Of a DNA stretch of 64,000 nt, positions 1-8,878 are shown piece by piece. The stretch is from an uncultured Lachnospiraceae bacterium (GTDB lineage Bacteria; Bacillota; Clostridia; Lachnospirales; Lachnospiraceae), in NCBI GenBank assembly GCA_910579225.1, contig CAJTTI010000017.1, positions 1 to 64,000 of the forward strand, read 5' to 3'. Under the pieces are notes generated by a model. It saw only the letters and a program-made list of their open reading frames with translations, was not told where the DNA came from and did no database searches. The stretch's first letter is position 1, and each line of letters starts with the position of its first letter. The translations under genes were made by a program, and so were the position numbers.

Positions 1-2
1 GT

Positions 3-899
3 ATTAAGGGTCTGTTCCATAGAGAATATGAAGAAAAAATTGCGGTAGATGCCTTTAATATGGATGTGGATGAGGGTGAGTTTATAGGATTGATCGGACC
101 GAATGGAGCGGGTAAAACTACCTTAGTGAAGATGCTGACTGGTATTATTGCGCCAACAGGCGGCGAAATTCAGGTCATGGGATTTTATCCTAATAAGCTG
201 GAGAAAGCATTTAAGCATCAATATGCGGTAGTTATGGGACAGAAGAGTCAGTTGTTTTTTGAGCTGACAGCGGAGGATACGTTGAGACTGTTTAAAGAAA
301 TATATCGTATTCCAGAAGACGAGTACAGGAAAAATAAGGACTTTTTTGTGGAGCTGTTTCAGGTGCGGGAGCTTATGGATGTACAGGTAAGGACATTATC
401 ATTAGGAGAAAGGATGAAAATGGAATTGATTGTTGCATTGCTTCATAATCCCAAAATACTGTTTTTAGACGAGCCGACAATTGGACTGGATGCTGTAGCA
501 AGTAAACAGATTCGGACTTTCCTGAAAAATATAAATGAATCGAGAGGGACGACCATCCTGCTGACTTCACATTATATGGAGGACATCAAGGCATTATGCA
601 AACGCTCTATTGTAGTAAATTACGGCAGAAAAATATATGACGGCGATACGGATATGTTATTTGAACAATACCAGAAGAGCAGGAAAATGACGATATACTT
701 TGAGCGCAGCGTAGAGCCTGATGTCCCGGAACACTGCAGGATATTAGAAAAAACAAATGACAAACTGGTGCTTGAAATACCAAAACAAAATACAGAAAAA
801 GTCCTGGAATCGTATATCGGTCATTATCCGATCCGGGATATTGGAATTGAGGAAGAAGAAATAGGCTCTGTAGTAGAGCGTATCTATAAGGGGGTGTAA
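3..899 (+). CDS. ABC-2 type transporter ATP-binding protein (5' end outside window)
   Basis: ATPase subunit of an ABC exporter working with the two permeases that follow. The reading frame is open from base 3, and the residues before the internal Met at base 60 still look like the family N-terminus (…AVDAFNMDVDEGEF), so the true start lies upstream of the window. Visible motifs, counted from that Met: Walker A GPNGAGKT at 13-20, signature LSLGE near 114, Walker B ILFLDEP near 133, and the H-loop His in TSHYMED near 169. The C-terminal ~90 residues form the extra domain usual in the COG4586-type ATPases. It ends 3 bases before the next gene, so the three genes are probably one operon. The substrate cannot be read from sequence. 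Confidence 0.9.
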   Translation: MKGLFHREYEEKIAVDAFNMDVDEGEFIGLIGPNGAGKTTLVKMLTGIIAPTGGEIQVMGFYPNKLEKAFKHQYAVVMGQKSQLFFELTAEDTLRLFKEIYRIPEDEYRKNKDFFVELFQVRELMDVQVRTLSLGERMKMELIVALLHNPKILFLDEPTIGLDAVASKQIRTFLKNINESRGTTILLTSHYMEDIKALCKRSIVVNYGRKIYDGDTDMLFEQYQKSRKMTIYFERSVEPDVPEHCRILEKTNDKLVLEIPKQNTEKVLESYIGHYPIRDIGIEEEEIGSVVERIYKGV

Positions 900-902
900 A
901 AC

Positions 903-1697
903 GTGAAGAAATATTTGGAAATTGCCAGGGCATATATGAAAGCGCAGTTGATCTGGAGAGCAGATGTATTTGTTGATGTGATTCTGTCAGTGGCTAAGAT
1001 ATTGTTTGCATGGATCTTATGGAGTATTTTGTTTGAAGGAAAAGAGCAGATAGCAGGATTGGAATTTCACACCATGATTTCCTACTATATCATAAGTTCC
1101 TATCTATTCCAGATGGAAAAGTCTGCTGAAATCAGCCAGCAGATGACGGGGATGTTGAGAAACGGCACTTTTTCAAAATATATGGTGATACCGGTGCAGA
1201 CACAGGGCTATTTTGTGGCGATGGAGGCCGGGAAGCTTGCATTTTCTTCAGGCATTGGCTTTTTAGCAACGGTTCTGTGGTTTTGTTTGTTCAAGATTTC
1301 CATTGTACCTACAGTCAATTGGAAGATATTGCTGTGCGGAATGATCATGGTTGTTTTAGGTCTGCTGTTTATGGCTTTGCTCAATTATTTCCTTGGGATT
1401 TTAACTTTAAAATTTGAGGAGATCAGTACCTTTCTCATGATAAAGGATAATTTATCAGCAGTTGTGACAGGAGCGGTGATTCCCCTTGCACTTTTGCCGG
1501 AATGGATGATAGCCGGCATGAGATTTCTGCCGTTCTATTATGTTACATATCTCCCAAGTATGCTGTTTATAGGAAAATGTGAGGAGGAAGCAGTGACAGG
1601 CTTATTTGTTTTAAGTATATGGTGCATTTTCTTTATTGTTTTAAATCAAGTAACTTATGAACATTATCGAATGAAATATGACGGAGCAGGAATATGA
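903..1697 (+). CDS. ABC-2 family permease (COG4587-like)
   Basis: Integral membrane subunit of the exporter; 264 residues with about six hydrophobic segments (for example VILSVAKILFAWILW and MIMVVLGLLFMALLNYF). The set of one ATPase plus two dissimilar ~264-residue permeases is the layout of the COG4586/4587/3694 transporters. It starts 3 bases after the ATPase stop, and its stop overlaps the next start (ATGA-type overlap at 1694-1697), which points to translational coupling. The substrate is unknown. Confidence 0.85.
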   Translation: MKKYLEIARAYMKAQLIWRADVFVDVILSVAKILFAWILWSILFEGKEQIAGLEFHTMISYYIISSYLFQMEKSAEISQQMTGMLRNGTFSKYMVIPVQTQGYFVAMEAGKLAFSSGIGFLATVLWFCLFKISIVPTVNWKILLCGMIMVVLGLLFMALLNYFLGILTLKFEEISTFLMIKDNLSAVVTGAVIPLALLPEWMIAGMRFLPFYYVTYLPSMLFIGKCEEEAVTGLFVLSIWCIFFIVLNQVTYEHYRMKYDGAGI

Positions 1698-2485
1698 AAG
1701 ATAATTTTAAATTTTTGACAGAATTAATGAAATTAAGGCTATCCCATATCATGACATTCCGGTTGGGATTCTTTGGACCGTTTTTTATTGACACCAGTTA
1801 TTTTCTGGTTCAGCTTTTTGCCTTTGAGGCAATTTACGGGCATGTGGATAAAATTCGTGGATGGGGGCATGGAGAAATCCTTGTTTTTGTAGGAACATTT
1901 TCCCTGATTAATGCCCTTAATATGATCATTTACTTTTTTGGAGTGATTTCCATACCTGAAAAAATACAAACAGGTGAACTGGATTTGTATCTGACCAAAC
2001 CGGTAAATCCGCTGTTGCGGATTACTTTTGAAAAAATAAATCCAGGTTCCATACCGCTATTGGCTTTCAGTGCATGTATTATTGCGTATGGGGTGAAAGA
2101 AACAGACCTGGGTTTTTCCTGGTCTACGATTATTAAATATCTGTTTCTGGTTGTTATGATGACGATCCTGTATTACGATATGGAACTCTTGATACGATGC
2201 TTTGCTTTTTTTGTTTTCTCTGTAAACAATTTAACGAAAATTGAGGAGACAGCGATTGACTTGTGTTTGAAAATACCAGGGATTGCTTTTTATGGAATTT
2301 ATAAGTTTATTTTTTATTGTGTATTGCCATATGGAATCATTGCAACGTTGCCGACACAAGCACTTATAGGGGCACTGTCAGTAAAAGGTCTGTTTTTTGG
2401 AGCAGCAATTGTGTGTATTTTTACTTTTTTTGCATTATCATTTTGGTCATATGGAGTACACAGATATGAAAGTGCAAGCAGTTAA
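1694..2485 (+). CDS. ABC-2 family permease (COG3694-like)
   Basis: Second membrane subunit of the exporter; 263 residues. An N-terminal cytoplasmic stretch (NFKFLTELMKLRLSHIM) is followed by about six hydrophobic segments. The motif PEKIQTGELDLYLTKPVNP, just after the second or third helix, is characteristic of this permease family (ABC2_membrane_6 type). It overlaps the preceding permease by 4 bases. The MutS-like gene begins 27 bases later and may belong to the same transcript. Confidence 0.85.
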   Translation: MKDNFKFLTELMKLRLSHIMTFRLGFFGPFFIDTSYFLVQLFAFEAIYGHVDKIRGWGHGEILVFVGTFSLINALNMIIYFFGVISIPEKIQTGELDLYLTKPVNPLLRITFEKINPGSIPLLAFSACIIAYGVKETDLGFSWSTIIKYLFLVVMMTILYYDMELLIRCFAFFVFSVNNLTKIEETAIDLCLKIPGIAFYGIYKFIFYCVLPYGIIATLPTQALIGALSVKGLFFGAAIVCIFTFFALSFWSYGVHRYESASS

Positions 2486-2511
2486 TTATTTTTTGTAATA
2501 GGAGTGTTAAA

Positions 2512-4422
2512 ATGGTTCAAACAGATAAAGTATTGGAATTTGATAAGGTAAAAGAGAAGTGGATGGAACTGGCGCTTACAGAGTGGGCAAAAGAAAAGAT
2601 TAAGGACACCGTTCCCATCATGTCAGAGAATGAATTGATAGCAAGGCAAAGGGAGACAAGTGAAGCCAGAGAACTATTGGAGAAAAGCGGAAATCCGCCG
2701 TTGGTTTCTTTAAGTGGGATTAGAGAATGCATCCAAACGGCTGCGAAAGGAGACTGCTTATCCATTTCACAGCTTGAAGATATGGAAAAATCCCTTGTTG
2801 CTGTAATGCGGTTAAAGAATTATCTAAGCCGTTGTAAGCAATGGGAAATATCGCTGGCATATTATGATGAGAATCTGGATTGTCTGGATCATCTAAAAGA
2901 AACCATTGGTATGCAGATTAGAAATGGCAGGATAGATGATAATGCTTCCAAAGATTTAGAATCCTTTCGGGATGAAATTGAACGGAATGAAAGATGCATG
3001 CGGGAGAAAGTAGATGCAGTTATGCGGGCGAATAAGGAAAGCCTGTCTGATCATTTCAGTACTCTGAGAAATGGGCATATTTGTATTCCTGTTAAAAAAG
3101 AATATAAATATAAAATAAAAGGTAATGTGATTGATAAATCCTCAACGGGAGGTACATTATTTATCGAACCAGGTTCTGTGGGGAAATATTATGAGACATT
3201 GCAGCTTCTGCGGATACATGAAGAAAATGAAGAATATAGGATACTCTATTCTCTTTCTGCGATGGTGGCCGATTATGAGGATATTTTGAAACAAAATATC
3301 AGTATGATAGAAAAACTGGATTTTATTTTTTCAAAAGGAAAACTGAGTTTAGCATATGATGGAACAGAACCAAAGATTAATACGGAACGATATATCCGAA
3401 TAGAAGATGGCCGACATCCCCTTATGGTTCCGTCAGAGTGCGTGCCGCTGCAGTTTGAGATAGGGAAGAGTTTTGATGGCGTAGTTATTACAGGGCCTAA
3501 TACGGGCGGTAAAACAGTTACCATTAAGACAGTTGCATTAAACTGTATGATGGCACAATGCGGTTTACACGTGGCATGTAAAAAAGCGGAAATTTGTATG
3601 AACAGTAATTTTCTGTGTGATATAGGTGATGGGCAAAATATATCAGAGAATCTTTCTACATTTTCAGCACATATTGTGAATGTATTAGAAATATTGAAAA
3701 AAGTTAACAGAGACAGCCTTGTAGTTATGGATGAGCTTGGTTCCGGCACAGACCCGACAGAAGGCATGGGAATTGCCATTGCCATATTGGAAGAATTACA
3801 AAAGAGTGGAGGATTATTTCTTGTTACGACACATTATCCAGAGGTAAAACAATATGCAGATAAAAAAGCCAGGATTGAGAATGCGAAGATGACCTTTGAT
3901 AAGGAAAGTCTGAAACCTCTTTATCAATTAGTTATTGGAGAAGCTGGGGAAAGCTGTGCTTTCTACATAGCCGGGAAAATGGGAATGCCGGAAGAGATGT
4001 TAAAAACGGCAATGAAGGCGGCTTACAAAAAAGAGGAAATATCGGAAAATTTGAAACAAGTGGTTTCTAAAAATCATTTAGAAAAGAGGAGGGTATCTGG
4101 TATTCAAAAAAGGAAAAGAAGGAATGAGGTAGCACAAAAAGCTCTGGAATTTCAACTGGGAGACAGTGTACTTGTATATCCAGATAAAAAGATTGGCATT
4201 ATCTGCAAGACAGCCAATGAAAAAGGAGTTTTGAGAGTACAGATGGCGGATAAAAAAATATGGATTAACCGCAAAAGAATTAAACTCCATGTGGCTGCGG
4301 AGAAATTATATCCTGATGATTATGATTTTTCTATTATTTTTGACAGCGTAAAAAATAGAAAGCTGCGGCACCAAATGGACAGAGGAAAGATTATAGAAGA
4401 ACAAATTACTATTGATGAATGA
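2512..4422 (+). CDS. MutS2-like DNA-binding ATPase without Smr domain
   Basis: A 636-residue MutS-superfamily protein. Residues ~1-300 form the lever/clamp region; the ATPase follows with Walker A GPNTGGKT near residue 330, ENLSTFSAH (the conserved S-T-F motif) near 380, Walker B LVVMDELGSGTDPTEG near 405 and the THYPE switch near 443. A KOW-like segment (GDSVLVYPDKKIGIIC) near 545 resembles the MutS2 C-terminal region, but the nuclease Smr domain that brings true MutS2 to about 780 residues is absent. Known family roles are branched-DNA or ribosome-collision processing; the role of this short form is not known to me. The start has a reasonable site (AGGAG, 2501-2505). Base composition is AT-rich, like the exporter genes. 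Confidence 0.85.
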   Translation: MVQTDKVLEFDKVKEKWMELALTEWAKEKIKDTVPIMSENELIARQRETSEARELLEKSGNPPLVSLSGIRECIQTAAKGDCLSISQLEDMEKSLVAVMRLKNYLSRCKQWEISLAYYDENLDCLDHLKETIGMQIRNGRIDDNASKDLESFRDEIERNERCMREKVDAVMRANKESLSDHFSTLRNGHICIPVKKEYKYKIKGNVIDKSSTGGTLFIEPGSVGKYYETLQLLRIHEENEEYRILYSLSAMVADYEDILKQNISMIEKLDFIFSKGKLSLAYDGTEPKINTERYIRIEDGRHPLMVPSECVPLQFEIGKSFDGVVITGPNTGGKTVTIKTVALNCMMAQCGLHVACKKAEICMNSNFLCDIGDGQNISENLSTFSAHIVNVLEILKKVNRDSLVVMDELGSGTDPTEGMGIAIAILEELQKSGGLFLVTTHYPEVKQYADKKARIENAKMTFDKESLKPLYQLVIGEAGESCAFYIAGKMGMPEEMLKTAMKAAYKKEEISENLKQVVSKNHLEKRRVSGIQKRKRRNEVAQKALEFQLGDSVLVYPDKKIGIICKTANEKGVLRVQMADKKIWINRKRIKLHVAAEKLYPDDYDFSIIFDSVKNRKLRHQMDRGKIIEEQITIDE

Positions 4423-4423
4423 A

Positions 4424-4502
4424 TAACTCAAACTTTGCATTTGAATAAGCACAGATGCACCTGGTGAGTGGGTGAAATCTATGCGCGAAGTTTGAGTGAA
4501 TC
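4424..4502. repeat. Imperfect inverted repeat just after the mutS-like gene
   Basis: ACTCAAACTT at 4426-4435 is the exact reverse complement of AAGTTTGAGT at 4488-4497, and the flanks match partly (TTGCAT inside the left arm against ATGCGCG inside the right). The arms are about 50 bases apart and no T-tract follows, so this is not a typical terminator. It could be a small inverted-repeat element or the end of an acquired segment. Confidence 0.6.
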
Positions 4503-4586
4503 ATATATTCAGAAAGATAAAGAATGCTTATGCGCACAATGAGAATTCATACGGGTATTATATTCTGAGAGTAAAGAGGTGATTTG

Positions 4587-4894
4587 GTGAAAAAAATATT
4601 GGCTGCTATATTTACGGATGAGGCCGAAATGGATTTGGATAATCTTGTGTCTCTGTTGAAACAAAAAGGTACCATATCATTAGATGTTTTCCAAATGACG
4701 AGATGATAAAATATAGAAATCTTGTAATTGATCCTAAGTATAGAGCAGTTATATTGAACGGAAAACATATCGAACTGATAAACTATGAATTTGAAATATT
4801 ACATTTGTTAGCTAAAAGTCCAGGATAGGTATTTTCTAAGGAGCAAATTTATAATCAAGTATGGAAATTCCCCCAAAACCGATTTATATTTTAA
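4587..4894 (+). pseudogene. Decayed winged-helix (OmpR/PhoB-type) transcriptional regulator
   Basis: A GTG start at 4587 behind GAGGTGA opens a 39-codon frame (VKKILAAIFTDEAEMD…) that stops at 4704-4706. The protein continues in another frame from the ATG at 4703: LVIDPKYRAVILNGKHIEL, then YEFEILHLLAKSPG, a TAG at 4826-4828, then VFSKEQIYNQVW to a stop at 4892. The order 'beta-hairpin, YEFEILHLLA, VFSKEQIYNQVW' is the classic C-terminal winged helix of OmpR-type regulators. The recognition helix and wing that should follow are missing. One frameshift, one nonsense codon (TAG where the family usually has a residue such as Gln) and a 3' truncation make this a dead gene. Confidence 0.75.
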
Positions 4895-5506
4895 CAGTGT
4901 GGGAATGTAAAACGAGAGAGTTATATCCAGCTTCCGGAATTGGCAGAAGCAGAAAAGCAGAAAAGGCGGCACAGGAAACTTTTTGATAAGAATTGTCACT
5001 AATTAGTAATGTTTTGGAAAATGGATTTCCGTGATTAATAACTCTTTTCACTTGACACTAATTCACTGTCAATTTTGCCCTGACTTAGCATTAGCGAACC
5101 ATACACCCCACGAGGTTATGCGGGTTTCAGCGATTTTCGCGTAGGAAAAGTGAAAAAAGTTTGTGACATTAACTTGACATACGCGGGGTGGGGGTCGCTT
5201 TGTGTTGAAAATAGTTTGCCTGTGTAAAAGAGAGTAGATTTTTAGGGAAATAAGCACTTTGTTCTTCGTATATGGTGCCGAATAAAGTGCTTTTATGATA
5301 TATTTTTGCCATTGTGACTTGTACCATTGGTTCTTTTAGAGTGTTATAAATATTTAAGCATAAAGTGTCAACTAAATGTGTGCAATATCATAAAGAAAAT
5401 TGGCTTACTTTCTCACAAAAAATCAGATTCTACTTGTAAATAATAAAAAAATGATTATAATAATTATTAGATTTAAATATGATTAGAATTGGTTGGAGGA
5501 TATTTT
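4895..5506. other. Noncoding stretch, possible mobile-element scar
   Basis: No convincing gene. Residue stretches such as YIQLPELAEAEKQKRR (from about 4920) look like a protein remnant I cannot name. Bases 5050-5200 hold a GC-rich patch in AT-rich surroundings, with repeated ACTTGACA-like words (5051 and 5173) and a G-run (ACGCGGGGTGGGGG). A terminator-like hairpin follows at 5252-5294. The rest up to 5494 is AT-rich leader for the AlbA_2 gene. This could be the end of an integrated element, but no terminal repeat or integrase was found. Confidence 0.4.
5252..5294 (+). terminator. Intrinsic terminator-like hairpin
   Basis: AAGCACTTT at 5252-5260 pairs with AAAGTGC at 5284-5290, which is followed by TTTT. 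The loop is long (about 23 bases). It sits in the noncoding stretch before the AlbA_2 gene and probably ends an older upstream transcript. Confidence 0.5.
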
Positions 5507-6841
5507 GTGTTCGTAGAAAATAAAACAACCGAATTCAAGCGAGAATATGTTGAGGATATAAAAAATACTATTGTTGCATTTGCAAACTGTGATGGTGGTA
5601 CACTTTATATCGGGGTGAACGATGATGGAACAGCTTGTGGTGTCGGTAATGTTGATGATACTATGTTGCGTGTAACCAATGCAATCAGAGATGCTGTGCG
5701 GCCAGATGTTACTATGTTTGTGGAATGCCGTAATGATGTAATGGACGAAAAGGCAATTGTATGTGTAATTGTCCAGCGCGGTACGGCAAGACCGTATTAT
5801 CTGCAAGGAAAAGGAATTCGTCCGGAGGGGGTTTATGTTCGTCAGGGAGCATCGACAGTTCCGGCAACAGATACCGCTATCTTGAATATGATCAAGGATA
5901 CCAGTGGTGACAGTTATGAGGCGGCTCGCTCTCTCGATCAGCATCTTACTTTTAACAAAGCTGTCGATTTCTTTAGTAAACGGAAAGTAGAGTTTGGAAG
6001 AACTCAGATGCGTTCACTTCACCTGATTGGCGAAGATGGTATGTACACGAATCTGGCATTTTTGCTGTCTGAACAGTGTACACATATGATCAAACTGGCT
6101 GCTTTTGAGGGGAGTAAGAAATCTGTATTCAGGGATCGACAGGAATTGTCGGGTTCCCTTTTAAATCAGATGGAGGAAGCTTTCAATTATATTGATCGTT
6201 ACAATCGTACCCGTGCAGAATTCTCAGGACTGGACCGGTTAGACATGAGAGATTATCCCACGGAAGCAATCCGTGAAGCACTACTGAATGCAATCGTCCA
6301 TCGAGACTATTCTTTTAGCGGTGCTACACTTATCAGTATTTTTGAAGACCGAATTGAATTTGTAACCATTGGTGGTTTGGTGAAAGGTATTGCATTGGAT
6401 GACGTGATGCTGGGAGTGTCCGCGTTGCGCAATCAGCATTTAGCGAATATTTTCTATCGTCTGAGATTGATTGAAGCATATGGCACAGGGATTCTTAAGA
6501 TCAAGGAATGTTACGATAATTATGTTGTGAAACCTGTGATCGAAACAACAAGTAATGCTTTTAAGATTACGCTTCCCAATACAAACTTCCATGCAGAAGA
6601 ACAAAAAGTTCAAAATATCCTTAGAACGGGTGGAACTACCAGTGCGACAAAAAAGGAAGAACGAATTAATACTGTTTTGGAACTGTGTCGCAGTAAAGGT
6701 TTTATTGTTCGTAGCGATGTAGAAATGGAACTTGGTGTGTCCCAATCTACGGCAATCCTGCTTTTGCGAGAACTAACTGACGAGGGCGTGCTGATTAAAA
6801 AAGGAAGGACTAAAAACCTGCGATACTACGAGAATAAATAA
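5507..6841 (+). CDS. AlbA_2 (Schlafen-like) domain regulator, COG2865 type
   Basis: A 444-residue protein with three visible parts. Residues ~1-115 are an AlbA_2 domain (TEFKREY, then VAFANCDGGTLYIGVNDDG). Residues ~240-350 are the C-terminal HATPase-like module found in such proteins (TEAIREALLNAIVHRDYS and AYGTGI). The last ~65 residues form a winged helix (VELGVSQSTAILLLRELTD-like). Family members are described as transcription regulators or helicase-related proteins, and the AlbA_2 fold also occurs in antiviral Schlafen-type proteins. The GTG start at 5507 is chosen because GGAGGA (5495-5500) lies 6 bases upstream; the TTG at 5489 overlaps that site. A remnant leading into the NACHT gene begins 16 bases downstream, so the two are probably co-transcribed. 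Confidence 0.85.
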   Translation: MFVENKTTEFKREYVEDIKNTIVAFANCDGGTLYIGVNDDGTACGVGNVDDTMLRVTNAIRDAVRPDVTMFVECRNDVMDEKAIVCVIVQRGTARPYYLQGKGIRPEGVYVRQGASTVPATDTAILNMIKDTSGDSYEAARSLDQHLTFNKAVDFFSKRKVEFGRTQMRSLHLIGEDGMYTNLAFLLSEQCTHMIKLAAFEGSKKSVFRDRQELSGSLLNQMEEAFNYIDRYNRTRAEFSGLDRLDMRDYPTEAIREALLNAIVHRDYSFSGATLISIFEDRIEFVTIGGLVKGIALDDVMLGVSALRNQHLANIFYRLRLIEAYGTGILKIKECYDNYVVKPVIETTSNAFKITLPNTNFHAEEQKVQNILRTGGTTSATKKEERINTVLELCRSKGFIVRSDVEMELGVSQSTAILLLRELTDEGVLIKKGRTKNLRYYENK

Positions 6842-6857
6842 AGGAACGGTTGAAATT

Positions 6858-6911
6858 ATGCCATTCAAATATGAGCGTAAAATTAACCGGTTTCGTATCA
6901 AAAATACTTAG
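6858..6911 (+). pseudogene. 17-residue remnant ORF ahead of the NACHT gene
   Basis: ATG at 6858 has a good ribosome site (AAGGAAC, 6841-6847) and reads MPFKYERKINRFRIKNT before a TAG at 6909-6911. The frame of the downstream NACHT gene is open from 6887 and reads VSYQKYLGKDGVEN just before its ATG at 6932. The ribosome site and start therefore look like the original beginning of the NACHT gene, cut off from it by a frameshift or deletion. It could instead be a true leader peptide. Confidence 0.45.
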
Positions 6912-6931
6912 GTAAAGATGGAGTCGAAAAT

Positions 6932-8797
6932 ATGCCTACGGAAAATAATGCAACAAAGAGTATTCTGGAAATCATAGGTTTGATTGTTTTAAAGGCTGAA
7001 ATTACCAAATATGAAACTACTTTTAAAAACCTGGTAGAGAATGCGCTTCAGGATGGACGAGTCTTGCTTTTGATCGATGGCCTTGACGAGATATCGAACG
7101 AAAGACATCGTGTTTGCTTTGCAAATCAGCTGCGGACTTTTGTTGCGACTTATCCGGGCGCACATCTGCTGATCACATCAAGAGAAGCAGGCTTCCGGGC
7201 AGTTGCAGGTACCATTGCCACATATTGCAGACAGTATTCCATCAGAGAGCTGGAAAAAGAACAGATACGTCTTTTAAGTCTGAAATGGCATCAGGCTATT
7301 TTGGGAGATTCCAAGCAAGTGAAGATAGATTCTGATAAACTCTGCGATATGATACTTGGGGATGCAAGAATTGTTGCACTGGCTGAAAACCCGTTGCTGC
7401 TGACCACATTGTTGTTTGTGAAGCGCTGCGTGGGTTATCTTCCGACAAAGAGATGCAGGCTTTATGAGGAAATGATAAGACTGCTTCTTGTAACGTGGAA
7501 TGCAGCGGCGCATGATAAACTTGATATGGATGAAACAGAGCCGCAATTGGCATTTGTGGCCTATTGCATGATGGAACAGGGACAGCAGAAGATCACCAGA
7601 GATGAACTGAAGAACTGTATTATCAGAGCCAGGAAAGAATTGCCGGAAATATTGGATTATACGACGGTCTCACCGTGCAAATTTATTGGGCAGGTGGAGG
7701 AAAGAAGCAGTCTGCTGATTCAAACAGGTTATGAAGAGAATCATATGGGGCAGATGATTGCCTCTTATGAATTTTCCCATTTAAGTTTCCAGGAATATTT
7801 AGCGGCAAAAGCAATTGTGAAACAATGGGTTCCAGATTCACGTAATATGAACCTGCTTAAAGCTATAAAACCTCATATGACAGAAGAGCACTGGAGAGAA
7901 GTGATCCCGCTGGCGGCGTTTCTTTCAGGACGTGATGCGCAGCCGTTGATAGAAGAACTGGTACAAGTAAATGAAGCGCATGAAAGTATGGACGCAAAAA
8001 GGAGCGGCTATAGACAGTATAAAGAAAGCAAGGATGATATTATTGCATTACATCTTGCAAACTGTATTGCAAATGAAGTACCTGTGAATAAGAATCTGCT
8101 TAAAAAAGGGATACTCCTTATTATAAAGAGAAAAAGAGCCTTGGATAAGATCCAAAGGATACAAAGACGCAATGGATTATTTGATTCTATTAATGTTTTT
8201 GATATGATAGCAAAGAGTAAATATGGAAACAGCTATCATGAAATGTTGAAAAATGGATTGTTTGAGAATTATGAGGACGGATATGCTTATGAATTTTCGG
8301 ACTTGTGGATGCGATGGTTTCTTTTGGAAAATGAGGATGCATGTAATTTTGAGAATATATTATTATTGCTGAAGAGCGAAGAGGATCAGAAGAAAGTGAC
8401 AGGTGCTTTGCTGATGATGCATGTCGCGTTTAAAAATCAAATTGTGTTGAGGGGAACCGGAATAAACCATAAGGATGCAGAGATAATAAAAGAAATTTTT
8501 TCCTGCATATATAAAATGCTGAACATAGAGAGCGATTTGTATATTTATGTGTCGGTATGGTGCATTGCATGGTCGGGTTATGGAGAAGCAGCAATTGAAA
8601 AAAACTTTTCATATCCTCAAAATGATCAGGATAAAAGAGCTGCCATTCACATGGCTGTTGTAACAAAGCAGTGGTCCCGGGATGAAATTAAGGACAGGAT
8701 CAAACAGATTTCGCCGGAACAATTATATAAGGTAAATAACAGTCGTCTTTTAAAAAAAATGAAACTCTTGCCGAAAAGTAACGAATATAAAAGATAA
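6932..8797 (+). CDS. NACHT-family (STAND) ATPase, N-terminally truncated
   Basis: A 621-residue ORF that begins inside a NACHT domain. Walker B LLLIDGLDEIS lies at ~49-59, sensor I LLITSREAGFR near 80, the NPLLLTTLLFV helix near 155 and the STAND-type FSHLSFQEYLAAKAI near 285. The remaining ~320 residues are helical and unassigned. There is no Walker A (GxxxxGKS/T) in the ORF or in the open frame back to 6887, so the P-loop and the N-terminal effector domain are gone. Bacterial NACHT proteins are known as phage-sensing defence ATPases; without a P-loop this copy should not bind ATP normally. It follows the AlbA_2 gene on the same strand. Confidence 0.75.
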   Translation: MPTENNATKSILEIIGLIVLKAEITKYETTFKNLVENALQDGRVLLLIDGLDEISNERHRVCFANQLRTFVATYPGAHLLITSREAGFRAVAGTIATYCRQYSIRELEKEQIRLLSLKWHQAILGDSKQVKIDSDKLCDMILGDARIVALAENPLLLTTLLFVKRCVGYLPTKRCRLYEEMIRLLLVTWNAAAHDKLDMDETEPQLAFVAYCMMEQGQQKITRDELKNCIIRARKELPEILDYTTVSPCKFIGQVEERSSLLIQTGYEENHMGQMIASYEFSHLSFQEYLAAKAIVKQWVPDSRNMNLLKAIKPHMTEEHWREVIPLAAFLSGRDAQPLIEELVQVNEAHESMDAKRSGYRQYKESKDDIIALHLANCIANEVPVNKNLLKKGILLIIKRKRALDKIQRIQRRNGLFDSINVFDMIAKSKYGNSYHEMLKNGLFENYEDGYAYEFSDLWMRWFLLENEDACNFENILLLLKSEEDQKKVTGALLMMHVAFKNQIVLRGTGINHKDAEIIKEIFSCIYKMLNIESDLYIYVSVWCIAWSGYGEAAIEKNFSYPQNDQDKRAAIHMAVVTKQWSRDEIKDRIKQISPEQLYKVNNSRLLKKMKLLPKSNEYKR

Positions 8798-8878
8798 TGA
8801 TGAATCTTAAGCAGAGACAATGGTATTTGCCAGAAGAAAAGAATGAAAAGTAGACGAGGAATATGAGGAGACGTTTTT

